From the NCBI RefSeq assembly GCF_965363235.1, contig NC_134842.1:8476192-8540191 (forward strand): a stretch of DNA of 64,000 nt. The letters are read 5' to 3'. Origin of the DNA: Mytilus galloprovincialis. Its lineage: Eukaryota > Mollusca > Bivalvia > Mytilida > Mytilidae. The notes beneath the pieces are model-generated. The model was not told where the DNA came from. It was given only the letters and a program-made list of their open reading frames with translations, and made no database searches. The translations under genes and the position numbers were made by a program. Positions 12,494 to 24,471 of the stretch are shown here, one piece after another; position 1 is the first letter of the stretch; each line of letters starts with the position of its first letter.

Positions 12494-13789
12494 GTATCAG
12501 ACCACCATCAACCCACTTTAGTAATTTTTTTATTCTTCCAAAATTTTTTGGCAAATAATTTATCCCTGTATTTCCCCAAAACAATCAATTTAAGAAAATT
12601 CTATTTATACTATGAACTATAATTAACTTTGTATTTTATGCAATTGCTGAGCAATGCTATCTTACATCAAGACAGATTCAGATTCAATATTTTATTATAG
12701 TCTCACTACTTGAAATTCATAAATATACAGTACATACAGAGTATATACACAATATAAGACAGCGAATATACAAATATAAAACACAAGTACCAAGACATCT
12801 AACATAAGGGATATTTTCCAATTAACAAAGTTCCATAACTCATCAGTTGAAAGGTAAAATTTGTCACAATCAGAAGTGCTGACATTTATTATTCCTAAGG
12901 TTGTGTAATCATTGTAATAAATATTCCATTCTCAATTTTATTCATTTAAAGAAATTTTATCAATGCAAACTGTTAATGAAAAGGTGTACAGAAAGCAAAT
13001 GTTATATCAAAAATAATCATAAAGTTATTGCATAGAATTGAACCCCTAGAAACTATAACTTTGAAACTATGAAATATTTTTTTGCTGTATTATTGCCAAT
13101 GAATAAAATCGCTACTAGAGATCAAAGAACATAGAAGTAAACAGTATAGGTCAGCCATGATCACTCAGAGTCAATATTTTATGTGCCACTAACTGAGTTA
13201 TATTGTAGTTACAAATGTTCCTCTTTTTTTTTTTTTAACTTTACAAAACCAGATTTATTTGACATATTCCTCAGAATTAACCAGGGGAAATAGCAATTTA
13301 ACATGAATTCATCAGAAACCTTTTATTTTTCAGAGTGATGTAACACAGGCAAGAATTTAAGTGAATGAAACAGCATCACTTCTATGAGTAGCACCATGGA
13401 ATTTTTATCACAGGTATTATTTAGATAGACAGATTAAAAAGTGTTTTGCCTTGTAAATCAACAACAGTTTCTCAATCAATATTTTAAAATTGTGTTTAAA
13501 CGTTTTACTCAACCCAGACAAACTAGCTATATATAGGATCTCCCTTTTTTGGCAAAGAGGGGGGGGGGTTCATTAATCTAATAAAAAATTTTTTGTCCTG
13601 ATCCAGTCAACATCATTTGGGAATCTATACATGCTATACTTAATACCAATTTTAATGGTTACAAGTGATTATAACATCAATAGGCCAAAATTAGAGCCAA
13701 ATTTTTCTTTTAATCAGAAATATCTATGCAATAGGGAGAAACATGACTCAGAAACAATACTTTTCTATTACTTTTTATAAATTGCGTAT

Positions 13790-14760
13790 TTCTTGAACAA
13801 TTTCAATGCAGTTTTATTCTTGAATTTTGGGGCTTCTTTAATGTGCTGAATCTAAACATGTATTAAGTTTAGGATTTTGGGTACTTTTTTAAATTGGTCC
13901 ATTGAGGGTCCAAAATTAAACTTTTAACTTGTTTTAACTTGTTTGATTTTATCAAAAATTGAATTATTGGGGTTCTTTGATATGTCAAATCTAACTGTCT
14001 ATTTAGATTTTTAATTATGGGTCCCGTTTTCAAATTGATCTACATTAATAAGGTCCCAAGGGTCCAAAATTAAACTTAGTTTCATTTTATCAAAAATTTA
14101 ATTCTTGAGGTTCATTGATAAGCCCAATTTAACTGTGTATTTCGATTTTTAATTTTGGGTCCCGTTTTCAAATAGGTCTACATTAAGGTCCAAAGGGTCC
14201 AAAATTAAACTTAGTTTGATTTTCACAAACTAATAATGTAAAGGGTTCTTTAACCATTTAACATGCTTAATCTAACCATGTATTGTGATTTTTGGGCCCT
14301 GTTATCAAATTTGTCCATATTGAGGTCTAAAGGTTCCCAAACTAAACTTTGTTTGATTTCATCAAACAATTGAATTCCTGGGGTTCTTTGATATGCTCAA
14401 TCAAACTGTGTATTTAGATTTTAGATTTTGGGTCCCATTTTCAAATTGGTCTACATTAAGTTCCAAAGGGTCCAAAATCAAACTAAGTCGGGAACAAAAT
14501 CAAACTTAGTTTGATTTTAACAAATATTGAATTCTTGGGGTTCTTAGTTATGCTGAATCTTAACATGTGTTTAGATTATTGATAACATGTGTTTAGATTT
14601 TTGATAACATGTGTTTAGATTTTTGATTATGGGCCCAGTTTTCAAGCTGGTCCACATCAAGTTCCCAAATTTAACTTTGTTTGATTTCAACAAAAATTGA
14701 AATCTTGGTGTTCTTTGACATTCTGAATCTATTTAGAGTTTGGATATTGAACCATACTAG
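13790..14760. repeat. Degenerate tandem array, about seven units of 130-160 bp
   Basis: The block TTGGGGTTCTTTGATATGCT, in diverged forms, recurs near 13,817, 13,960, 14,100, 14,240, 14,370, 14,525 and 14,695. Each copy is followed by a GGTCC...AAATTAAACTT block. Units differ by many substitutions and small indels, so the array is old. Confidence 0.8.
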
Positions 14761-14850
14761 CTTAATTGTCAAATGTTTAATCACAATCCAAATTCAGAGC
14801 TGTATCAAGCTTGGTTCTATCTATGCAAATTGGTCAAAACATTTTTATAT

Positions 14851-15163
14851 GCCCAGGACGTATTATGGTATACAAATGTCATCCGTCTGTCTGTCTGGCG
14901 GAAACATGTCGCACTGTAACTTGAGAAAAACTTTTGGATGATTCAAAATGTTTATATTTAGAGTTATTGAGTTTTTTGGTATGCAAGTTTTTTTTCCACA
15001 TGTCGAGCTGTATCTCAGAAAATATTGATGATTATGGCATAAAACCTACACACAAGACGAAGGGTGTATCATGCACTCATGGCGCAGCAGTTTATTGAGT
15101 TCATGTCCGACATGTTGATGACCGATAGACAAACGGACAACGGTATGCCATAATAGTCCTGTA
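14851..15163. mobile_element. Small terminal-inverted-repeat element
   Basis: The left end CAGGACGTATTATGGTATAC and the right end GTATGCCATAATAGTCCTGT are inverted copies. Internal CTGTCTGTCTGGCGGAAACA and GACAAACGGACAA tracts match the family at 40,513-41,215, which ends in the same GTATACCATAATACGTCC sequence. No ORF. Confidence 0.75.
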
Positions 15164-15342
15164 AATGATGTATAAAAAGTGCATAAATAATGCACTCAAA
15201 AGTTAACCATGAGAAAAACAAAACTATCTTTTGAATTTTGTGTAAGCATCAATCATTATGAAAAAATTATCTAAACTAGTAAAAATTGCTTTATACCTCA
15301 TATTTGATTAAGTTTGTAAAATAAAATACTTTCTTTTTTTAG

Positions 15343-15644
15343 AAATAATCCAGCAGTTTCCAGATCATGAATTTCACCATGTTAATGAATTTTTACAAGC
15401 AGTTAGGATGAGGTGTTTTTCAGAAGAAGAAAGGAGTTCCTAGAATATGTATTCTAAAAGTTGTAATAGATTACTTGAAAGAATGAAGAAAATTATTACA
15501 ACTGTTTTTCCACAAAATATAGAAGATGTCCTTCATTTACTAACAATGTAATTGAGTTCTAATAACCAGGAACAGAAACCTCAAGTATTACCAAAAGTTT
15601 CATTTAGTTCTTTTGTTGATTCATTGGAAAAGGCTGAATCTTAG
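15343..15644 (+). CDS. Putative terminal exon C with read-through-like tail
   Basis: A strong acceptor (TTCTTTTTTTAG) precedes 15,343, and the phase matches exon B. The frame encodes about 33 residues (EIIQQFPDHEFHHVNEF and more) to a TAG at 15,441-15,443. The same frame then continues with coding-like composition through a second stop (TAA, 15,549-15,551) to a final TAG at 15,642-15,644. The 100-codon stretch therefore either ends at the first stop with a fortuitous tail, or is a decaying longer C-terminus with two nonsense changes. The family is not recognised. It lies inside the candidate 9,538-17,016 element and could be its own or a captured gene. Confidence 0.4.
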
Positions 15645-17016
15645 CGCCACAACCAACATATACTTTCAGTCTAGACACAGACCATGTTGTATAATTGAGT
15701 TTCTCAAATGATTCCAGACATAACTGAGAATAAATCTTATGTGACATCTAGCTGCAAAATAAAACTGATTGCAAAGTTTTCTGTTAATCTCTTTTGTTAA
15801 TGCCAATCATTTTGTCATAGTCGCACCTCAAGTTGCATGTTTTACCTGTAACCTCTAGAAATGTATCCAACTGTCATACAAGTGAGTGGTTTAGCTAGCT
15901 ATAAAACCAGGTTTAATCCTCCATTTCTACATTAGAAAATATCTGTACCAACTCAGGATATGACAGCTGTTATTCATTCCTTTGACGAGTTTTAGCTTTT
16001 GATTTTGCCATTTGATAAGGGATTTTCCATTCTGAATTTTACCTTACTTTCATTTTGACCAAATCACTACTTTCGCTTTAAACAATATTTTTGTTCAGAT
16101 GTTTTACTTATTTCAATATATATATGCAACTGATAGGACTAATTAGATAGTAAACATTTCAAAGAAAACAGTAGCCATAATACTTAGGAAGAAATACCCC
16201 TTATGATAATTGGGAACTATATTCAAAGGCCATGGAAAAGGGGAATTAATTGTGGTCTGAAGCCAACTGCAATGTTCTTTGTAATGTGTTTCCATAGCAA
16301 CTGTTATTGATATTTATTTTGAATAATATTAGTTGTGTATCAAAACAATTCCTAATCAGTATGGTTTTACAGAGTTTAATAAGAAAAACTTTGAAATTGA
16401 CGAATATAACCACTTACTTTCCTTTAATCTGCACAATGCAATTTCAAGTTTTGCCAAATTTCAGAAAATTTTGAACAATTTTTTTTTTTTAACAACAAAA
16501 AACACACACCCATTTTTTTTCTTGGTAAAAGAGTGATATATGAAGATTATTTTGGAGGCATAACAATAAAATGTGACGTTGGGAAAAAAAAATAAAATCA
16601 TTTTGAAATTTACTAAAAAATGCCTTTTTCAGCAGTTTGAAAAAATGCAAAATCGGCAATTTTCAGATACAAGTTTTAATGTTTTGAATAGGTTCAAGAC
16701 AATGTCTGTTTACTTTAATGTGTTATTCCAGACCTTTATTTGTTCAGTATACCTATGATTTAGGCTAAAAAAGTGTATTTGTTAAAAATAATGAAAGTTG
16801 AAAAATGATGCATTTTGAGATTTTGCTACTCTGTTACTGGGCTTATATATATGGGACCTGTAACCATGGCAACAGAAACCCCAAAAACAAAAATGAAAGT
16901 TATTTTTGTTATCAGGGCATCATATGGGCTTAATATTGAAAAGATATTGAAAATCTGTGACATTGGTGTGAACAGTCCCATGAATTTCTTTGGTTTTTAC
17001 AGAGAATGACTCTTAA

Positions 17017-19935
17017 TGATTTTAAGTTTGCGTATGTCGTATATATATTATAGTAAGAATTAATGAAAACTATGGAGTGACAGTTAATTGTAACTTAAAT
17101 ATATATATTGTATGTTTTGTTGCATAAAACATCAATAATTATTTACCAACAAATACAAGATACGATGCAACTAAACTATCTTCCCATGATTTCAGTTTCG
17201 ATAGTACAACCAAGTTGTATTCAAATTTATGAACCATTTTGTTGCTTATTAGACAAGTGTCATTGCACAAAGCATAAAAATTCTCCGTACTAAACTAAAA
17301 GACACATGATGATAGCAGTCTCAACACACTTTAAAAGCTTTCATAGTAGACTTGCCTATTGATATTAACTATCAGTTTAAAGCGACTTTCCTTATGAAGA
17401 TTGTATACACGTGTCTATAACGTGTCCATCTGATTCTATGATTATAACATCTATTGTTAAAGATTGTATACACGTGTCCATCGGATTCTATGATTATAAC
17501 ATCTACTGTTCAATTAAAGATCACTGGCATTTGTGACTCCGAGAGATTATGTAAAATTGTCAGCACCAGATATCAGTTTGATATAGTCAAATGGTTATTT
17601 ATCATTAAAATATTAGTCACGTTTCCAACTGAACTTTCCATGAAAACATGGCTGTAAATTAAGAAACATGTGGAAAAAATCCCCAAAGAGACTTTGATTG
17701 TATGGAAAATTTTAGTCATTAATTATGTTACAGCTTATTAACAAACTGGGAGAACTAAACATGTCAGTATATGATTTTCATATATTTTTAACATTTATAT
17801 GAACGTTAAAAAGGTATTAATAAAACTTTGATTCCGAATATACTATTTAGTTCTACAGCATCATCGTTGATTGGTTTGTTGTATGAAATTGATTGTCAGA
17901 ATTAAAATAAAAAAGGTTTCTACAATCCCTCAAAACATGACAAATACTGAAAATACTCATCTATCGGATACATTATAACTATGTACGCATTGTAATCAAA
18001 AATAGTTAAATATAGAAAGAGTGTATGCTTAGTGTTGAGCAAGAGAGTGCGATGAATTGTCAAGAAGGGTGAAGTTGGAAAACAGCAAAAACATATATTC
18101 TTCAATCATTTCCAATTTTTATACTTTTTTTCAAAACAATTCGACGATCTATTTGAGTATCTTGATAATTTTTGTATTCAAGGTTTATATAAATAGACAA
18201 ATTTTAATATATACCTACCATTTTTGGAAAGTTTGGTATAGCTTGCTATAGCAATAAATTTTCTTAAGGCATCGGCCTAATCGGAAAAGAGACAGACTAT
18301 CTTACTTTAGGAAGTGTGTCCTACTTCTAGATAATATAGTACTGGTGTTTGAAAACTAATGCATTCATTCCTGTTACCAACTATGTCCTATTACTCAAGA
18401 TTATTTCCGTGTAACCGACATATCGGACTATATTTTAGTATATTTTTTAACCTTTTGTATTGTAAAGTCTAAAACAAATAATTTTCATTTGATAAAATAT
18501 TGTAAGATATACTTGTAAATCACAACTAGTCTCTTTAACTTATTCCTAATTCCCATTAGAAACTTTTTTTAAATTGATTCACTTAAGTAACAGGAAAGAA
18601 CATCAATTTTTAGTTCCATGTTTTACATTGCCTTTGTTACACTATTTAACAATTGTTAAAAAAATTGTTAATTACAGAAAACAGTTCCTGAATCCTAAAT
18701 GTTTGTTCTTCGAATTTTGCTATTAAAATACCGGTTCTAAATAAAATGTATGATACTGAAAACAATGTAATAATCACATTCAATTAAGTATAAAAACAAA
18801 CATATTTAGCTTTTGCTTTTAATATTCACCAGCTGAATAATACATCTTAATAGGCTACAAATATATACAATGATCCACAACGTATAATATAATAATAAGC
18901 TGCTTGGGTATTGCATAATAATTTTAGTCTATAATCTCACAATATCGGCTCAACATATATATAGATGGTTTATTCCTTGAATGACAACATCCTTTGATAT
19001 AACATATAAAATGTTGGCATTCGAGGAAGACACCATATAGATGCATCAGATAATCTTCCTTACAAATCCTTGGGTTAAAACTTCTGTAGAAAGAGCAGAT
19101 ATTGAGTATATGGCTTTGTTTTACTAACCTTTGGTTGAACCAAATGTCTCTCTCAACGTGAAAGGGTGATTAACACAATCTCCATCATAATTTAAAATGC
19201 TTGTGAATTATCAGCCGCCTCGCTGGTCCTTCTCCTATACCTCAAATCAGTCGGGCTTGTAACATCAGCTTTTTGATTTGTTTGATATGTTTGAGATTTT
19301 GGTGTTGAGTTAGTTTTGTTGTTGTTGTTGTCATTTTACTTTTTTTCTACGGTCCTACCTTCGAGTGTTCCTATACTTGTATAAGGAATTAGACGCGTTT
19401 AGGTCAAATGACATTTCTTTACTGTTTTTTCGATCAATTCATTTATATACCGTCTCCTTAGCAATGTCCTTATAACGAACGCTGCTTTAAAGAGTTTAGT
19501 TTATATCGCATTTTACTTCAGGTACATCACTTAAATTAGCTAAAACATCAGCTGCAGGTTCAAGTGAATACAATGTCCCTTGAAACTGAATACGGTAACT
19601 TTTTTTGATACTTTCCGGATCAAATCTTTGGTAGTATCACTGAAATGTGAATCGTATCATGGATATATTTTTTTTTACATCATGCATGTTGTCATATATA
19701 CGAAACTAATCCGTATGACAAATGTTATCTATATATATTTGTTGAAGGTTTGGCATGCCACAAAAGCAAGTTCAACCCACCATTTTTATCTTAAAATCCC
19801 CTGTACCAAGTCAAGGAAATGGCAAGTCTACAAATAACCATGCATAATCGCGCATTATTATTGACAACCACTATTATCAACAAACTTAGACGGATGACAT
19901 ATTAATTCATCATAGATACAAGGATTGCAATTTTA
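17017..19935. other. AT-rich DNA, no gene recognised
   Basis: No exon with a supported frame. A direct duplication of about 60 bp lies at 17,396-17,513 (GATTGTATACACGTGTC twice, each followed by GATTCTATGATTATAACATC). At 19,755-19,830 there is a fragment related to the 22,090-22,395 repeat (AAGTTCAACCCACC). Short ORFs of 60-85 codons have no family features. Any 5' exons of the HEPN-STAND-ankyrin gene should lie here or further left but were not identified. Confidence 0.4.
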
Positions 19936-19940
19936 TATTT

Positions 19941-19980
19941 ACGCCAGACGCGCGTTTCGTCTACAAAAGACTCATCAGTG
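19941..19980 (-). ncRNA. Hammerhead-ribozyme-like core (copy a)
   Basis: On the minus strand it reads CTGATGA, then a 13-nt stem-loop II with GTCT/AGAC arms, then GAAAC. Stem III is closed by ACGC and GCGT around GCGTCTG, and an A sits at the expected cleavage position after the U. These are the invariant core positions of hammerhead ribozymes. Stem I pairing is not evident from the immediate flanks, so activity is unproven. Confidence 0.55.
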
Positions 19981-20280
19981 ATGCTCGAATCAAGATATAT
20001 TAAAAAAATCCAAATAAAGTACGAAGTTGAAGAGCATTGGAACCAAAAATTTCTAAAAGTTTTGCCAAATACAGCTAAGGTAATCTATTCCTGAGGTAGA
20101 AAAGCCTTAGAATTTCAAAACTTCAAAGTTTCGTTAACAGTTAATTTATAATTATGAAGATATCAATGATAACTCAAGTCACCACATAAATGTTGACTAC
20201 TGGGCTGGTGATACCATCGGAATTCAAAAATAAGATTTAAGTGCACATAGTTATCAAAGGTACCAGGATTATAATTTAGT

Positions 20281-20323
20281 ACGCCAGACGCGCGTTTCGT
20301 CTACATAAGACTCATCAGTGATA
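20281..20323 (-). ncRNA. Hammerhead-ribozyme-like core (copy b)
   Basis: Same core and stem III as copy a. Stem-loop II is GTCT-TATGT-AGAC, so only a loop base differs. The copy is cut short 3 bases outside the catalytic core, where the 3.7 kb inverted-repeat element begins at 20,324. The flanking repeat to its left (about 20,190-20,280) contains GACTACTGGGCTGGTGATAC, a block also found in the dimer at 29,881-30,470. Confidence 0.55.
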
Positions 20324-21734
20324 GGCGAGTGACTTATTTCAAAAAGACGCTTAGTTAACGACTTTAATGCACCCACCTAACACACGGCTGTATTATATAT
20401 CATTCGAAAGCTAATAATCTGTACTTTCTGTTTTGCCCGGTCGTAAAAAAATCGTTACGTGCATTTTCTGTTAAATCAAGGTCAAAGGTCATGAATAAAC
20501 GTTCCAATTTTTGCGATTACTAAACAAAAAGCCATTTTCTAATTCTTGTACCATAAAATTTTTCAAAAGATCATATGAATTGTATGGAACATGATACATT
20601 ATTTCCAAATCAAACAAAAAAATAGAGGTTAGATGTGCAATATTTCCCAAAAATTGAAATTTATCGCAAATCTTAAAAAAAATGAAAAGTTGTTCCAAAA
20701 GCAAAATATATCTTAGGGAATCGATATTTGTATGCTAAAAAAATAGTTAAATGTATATGTCTTAGGTCAGGGAATATTTGTTTTGAATTTTAAGATGCAA
20801 TTATTAATTATTGTTCATAGAACAGCCTTCTATTGAAGTGTTTGCAGTTGCCCAAAAATCGGCCATCTGCAAATAGCGATCTTTTTGTTATTCTATGTTC
20901 AGATAGCACATCGCTTATTGTCAATATCAGGGAGGAGAATGATTTTCCATAATAAAAATAGGGGTATTTATAGATCGAAAAGAATATATACGAGCTAATT
21001 GAGGTAAAAATGTGTTTTTACGAAGTCAAACGTATTAACTTTTTGTAATCATGTTTAAATGCAAACATGACTTTGCGACTAAATCGTAGGTAACATTGAA
21101 AAAAGTAACCTTGCTTAGAAACACTTGGTTGTCTAAAGCGGGATGTAAACGAACAAAATATAATGCTGCTGCTTCTTATTTAGTCTAAAATCGTGTTAGT
21201 AATATTAAGTGTTTTTAGAAGTTTAATCGCTTTAATTATTTGAATAAAAGATGCTTTGAGTATTTTCAACATATACTTTTAAAATACAAATGCAGGTCAT
21301 TGTGTATGTAAAACACTATAAGCAGTTGTGAAATAAAAAAATGAAAAACTTGAATACACTTCCTGACCTCATAAGATCATTTGCTGTTTTAGGCAGTGAT
21401 CGTTTTCATGGTGTGCTGTATTTTGTGATCTGTTGTTCGTCTCTTAGACTTTAATTTTATTTTGTTCATGGTTTTAATTAAGTTTATCTGATTCATGATT
21501 TAAGATGTTGATTGTCCTTTTGGTATTAATTTACTTTAAAGACATTAACTTGCAGTAATGAAAATCGGCAAAAAAATCGCCTCAAAGTAAAGTGAATAAG
21601 AATAACGCAATAAGACAAATATCCTCGAAAATAACTTAATTTGCTCACGGTGATGTATATATAGAACAAAATCGTTATTATGATACATTTAGCTACAATG
21701 ATCTACAATTTTAAAACCTTTGACTACTTGAATA

Positions 21735-22125
21735 GTGACGAAATATATCAGAGGGACATCAAACTCATAATTGAAAACGAACTGACAAAACGGCCAAAAA
21801 AACGAACACGACAAAGCAACAGTATACAAAACACAACATATAAAACTACAGATTAAGTAACAGAAAACCCTCAAAAATATTTGGGGTGAATTCAGGGACT
21901 CCCAAAGGGTAAGCAGATCATGTTCCACATGTGACACCCGTCTTGTGGCTCATTTAATTCCTAACTCGGTGCCAAGCCTTAGTGGGTAGGTGTCATTCAA
22001 GGCAGATATGACGGTATTTTGGTAATGTCGATTGGAACTTATCAGTCGTCATCTGGCGAAACAAATATTTTATAATTGTCAACCAACTCGTAGTGGCGTC
22101 CATAAAATTTTCAAAGGGATGATTC
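21735..22125 (-). repeat. GGTATCTTTCG-type repeat, copy 1
   Basis: This shares with 25,105-25,545 an ordered series of blocks: CAGAGGGACA or CAAAGGGACA, TCAAACTCATAA, AACTGACAA, GGGTAAGCA, TGTGNCACCCGTC, GTCAACCAACTCG and AAAGGGATGATT. Another partial copy in opposite orientation lies at 24,225-24,395. Confidence 0.8.
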
Positions 22126-22395
22126 CAACTCAAAAACCATGTTCAAACCACCACTTTTCTTCAAATGTCCTGTACAAAGTCAGGCATATGGCAGTTGGTA
22201 TCGAATAATCGGTTTCTTTGTATGTTGGCGTTTGTTTTTGTAGCAGTTCAGTGTTTCTGTTATATCGTTGTGTTCCTCTTGTATATATATAGTTGATGCG
22301 TTTTCCTCGGTTTTGGTTTGTGACCCGGATTTGTTTCAGTTTCTAGTAAATCGATTGATGACTATTGAATAGCGGTATACTATAGTTGCCTTTAT
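22090..22395 (+). repeat. Dispersed repeat, forward copy (partner of 4,300-4,610)
   Basis: Blocks CAGTTCAGTGTTTCTG, GTGACCCGGATTTG, AATCGATTGATG and AGCGGTATACTATAGTTGCC match the reverse complement of 4,300-4,610 in order. A shorter third copy, GTAACCCGGATTTGTATTCT, lies at 32,520-32,665. Confidence 0.8.
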
Positions 22396-22527
22396 TTACC
22401 ATCTTCATTGTGAGCAGTTACGCACTATCACGAAAATAAATCGTGAACATACATGCAAGCTCTGGAAAATTGTATCAACTTGGAGAAATATACTCCACAA
22501 GAAGATGCCGCGAAATCGCGTTACAAT

Positions 22528-22710
22528 TGGGCAAGTGTTTAGATAAATAGTTTCATTTAATTTCGGGGGCAGTACGTCGACTAAGCATGCAAAGACAAAT
22601 TAAGGAAATACAAAACCCTACATTTATACGACATATCATAAATATTTCCGACTTGTTATTGTCTCAGAGGAGTTGAGGCTCAATGAAATCGGTCTCCTCC
22701 TTTAGTAGTT
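22528..22710 (+). repeat. Dispersed repeat (partner at 59,310-59,590)
   Basis: CTACATTTATACGACATATC, AATATTTCCGACTT and GGCTCAATGAAATCGGTCTC recur with a few changes at 59,485-59,570. The flanking GGGCAAGTGTT and GCAGTAC blocks are also shared. Confidence 0.75.
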
Positions 22711-24224
22711 GAGATATGCAGGCCTTGCTATACTGTTGCTACATAGACTAATTTATAATTTGGTAGTAAGGAGTGTTTTTATTGGTTGATTTATGATCAT
22801 CTCTATTGTCCAACATTGTCACAAATTTGGCACTATTCAGTGAGATGACATCATCTATATAGTTGAAAGTGAAGTTTCAAGATAATGGTGCTTCTTTCCA
22901 GTCGTCATCAGAAACACTTGCATGAATTCATCCTCGTATGAAAAATGATCTAGTCATTCAAGCTATTCAAGAAGTCTAGTTGTAACTACAATCGTTGCGT
23001 ATTAATGGATTTTTTTTTTCTTCAAAATTATTCTTATTTGATGAATTAATGCATTTAAACAATGAACAACGCAATTTAATCAATCAAGGAGTAAAGTTTT
23101 ATAATTTGTTTCCTGGTTTTTTAATTCTTTGAAATTTCAATTTTTATCAATTAATTTTCTATTTTTTTTTGTCTAGATTGTCAATTTCTTTTTTTATGGT
23201 TCACATTAAATAAATAAAAGGGGGTTTCACTACATCAATATTTATAATGAAGCTACAATCAAACAATTAGAAAAGTCGAAAGATGTTCATTTCAGTCGGG
23301 TAGTTTCAATGCAGATTGCAATCTCTTAGTTTCGCCCCCTTTATTTCAAGCAATAGTATGATTCGCGCACATATCTTTTTACTTTCAATTTTTCAGATTC
23401 TTAAGAATTTGTTTATTAAATCTTATTTTGACCACATACAATGTTTAAATTGCAAGAAATGCTTAAAAGCTGTTTTTCGCAGATGGCGGTATTTAGGGCA
23501 ACTGTATGAGTTGTTTTGATTTGCTGTTTGATTAGAAGTAAGCATACTTTTAGGAAATTTATGATGTCAAAAACTTCTTTGATAGTCATTACAGGGTTTT
23601 ACTTAGTTTAAAGTGATTAGCAGTTGCATCAGAAAGAAAAAATTGTGTTTTTGCACATTTTATTGACTTTTACTCGAATTTCAGGAAACATGTGCTGTCT
23701 ATCAAAAACACGCTTTAAATATATAAAAATGCATTTGATTAATGACTGTTAATTTCTCTGCTAAAAGTTTAAATTGTTTGCATATGTGAATTAAGTATAT
23801 AAAAGTCATATTATGCAATCAAGCTGAAATCTTAGACAATATGCCCTTATTCCTCCTTGGCCTTTGATCTTGATTTGACGGAAATTGCACCGTACGATTT
23901 TTTTACGACCGGACAAAACAGATAGTACAGATTTGTAGCTTTCAAATGATATATAATTAAGCCGTGTGTTAGGTAGGTGCATTAGAAAATTAATTTCATG
24001 GTTAAAGTCACTCGCCTAGAACAGATTCTTCTGTATATCATTAACGTTTGTATGAAGTTGTTTGTCTGAAATTGCAATTATCTATTTTCTCAATTTTACT
24101 AATCAAAATAGTTGACAAATCGTAAACAAATGACATTGGTAGCGGAAACAATCAACTTTTCATGATATGAATGAACGCAGTCGTTCTTCTTGTCATTATA
24201 TCAAATGTTCAGTCTTAATAAGGG

Positions 24225-24395
24225 CACTTTATTTGGAGTTCGTGTTGTTTATTCTTTAGTGTTCTATGTTGTGTCATGTGTACTATTGTTTGTCTGTTTG
24301 TCCTTTTTCATTTTTAGCCATGGTGTTGTCAGTTTATTTTCGATTTATGAGATTGACTGTCCCTCTGGTATCTTTCGTACCTCTTTTATTAGACG
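24225..24395 (+). repeat. GGTATCTTTCG-type repeat, partial inverse copy
   Basis: Carries GTTTATTCTTTAGTG, TTTTAGCCATGG and GATTGACTGTCCCTCTGGTA, the reverse complement of the corresponding stretch at 25,105-25,260. It ends about 75 bases before the acceptor of the HEPN exon. Confidence 0.8.
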
Positions 24396-24471
24396 ATTCA
24401 TATTATATTCATATCAGCAAGATTTTTTTTTTTCGAAATAAAAACAAATAGTTACACTACATTTCTTACAG

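Larger units (their letters stand above)
9538..17016. mobile_element. Candidate 7.5 kb element bounded by inverted TTAAGAG ends
   Basis: The left end is TTAAGAGCCATTCTCTGTAA and the right end, reversed, is TTAAGAGTCATTCTCTGTAA. The next 40 bases are also related (GTTCACACC and ATGTCACAGATTTT in both). TTAA at both edges would fit a TTAA target-site duplication, as in piggyBac-type elements, but the four bases may simply belong to the ends. Inside lie three exon-like coding pieces (11,746-15,443), a tandem array and a small inverted-repeat element. No recognisable transposase was found. The alternative is two separate inverted copies of one short repeat that flank this interval by chance. Confidence 0.45.
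20324..24016. mobile_element. 3.7 kb terminal-inverted-repeat element with nested repeats
   Basis: The left end GGCGAGTGACTT and right end AAGTCACTCGCC are inverted and flanked on each side by TA, consistent with a TA target site. The outer 165 bases of each arm are alignable (CCTAACACACGGC and ACGACCGGACAAAAC blocks and their complements). A second anchor pair, CAGTTGCCC...CCATCTGC near 20,850 and its reverse near 23,480, suggests arms of about 570 bp that have diverged in between. No transposase was recognised. The interior has been filled by other repeats (21,735-22,125; 22,090-22,395; 22,528-22,710). Confidence 0.65.
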
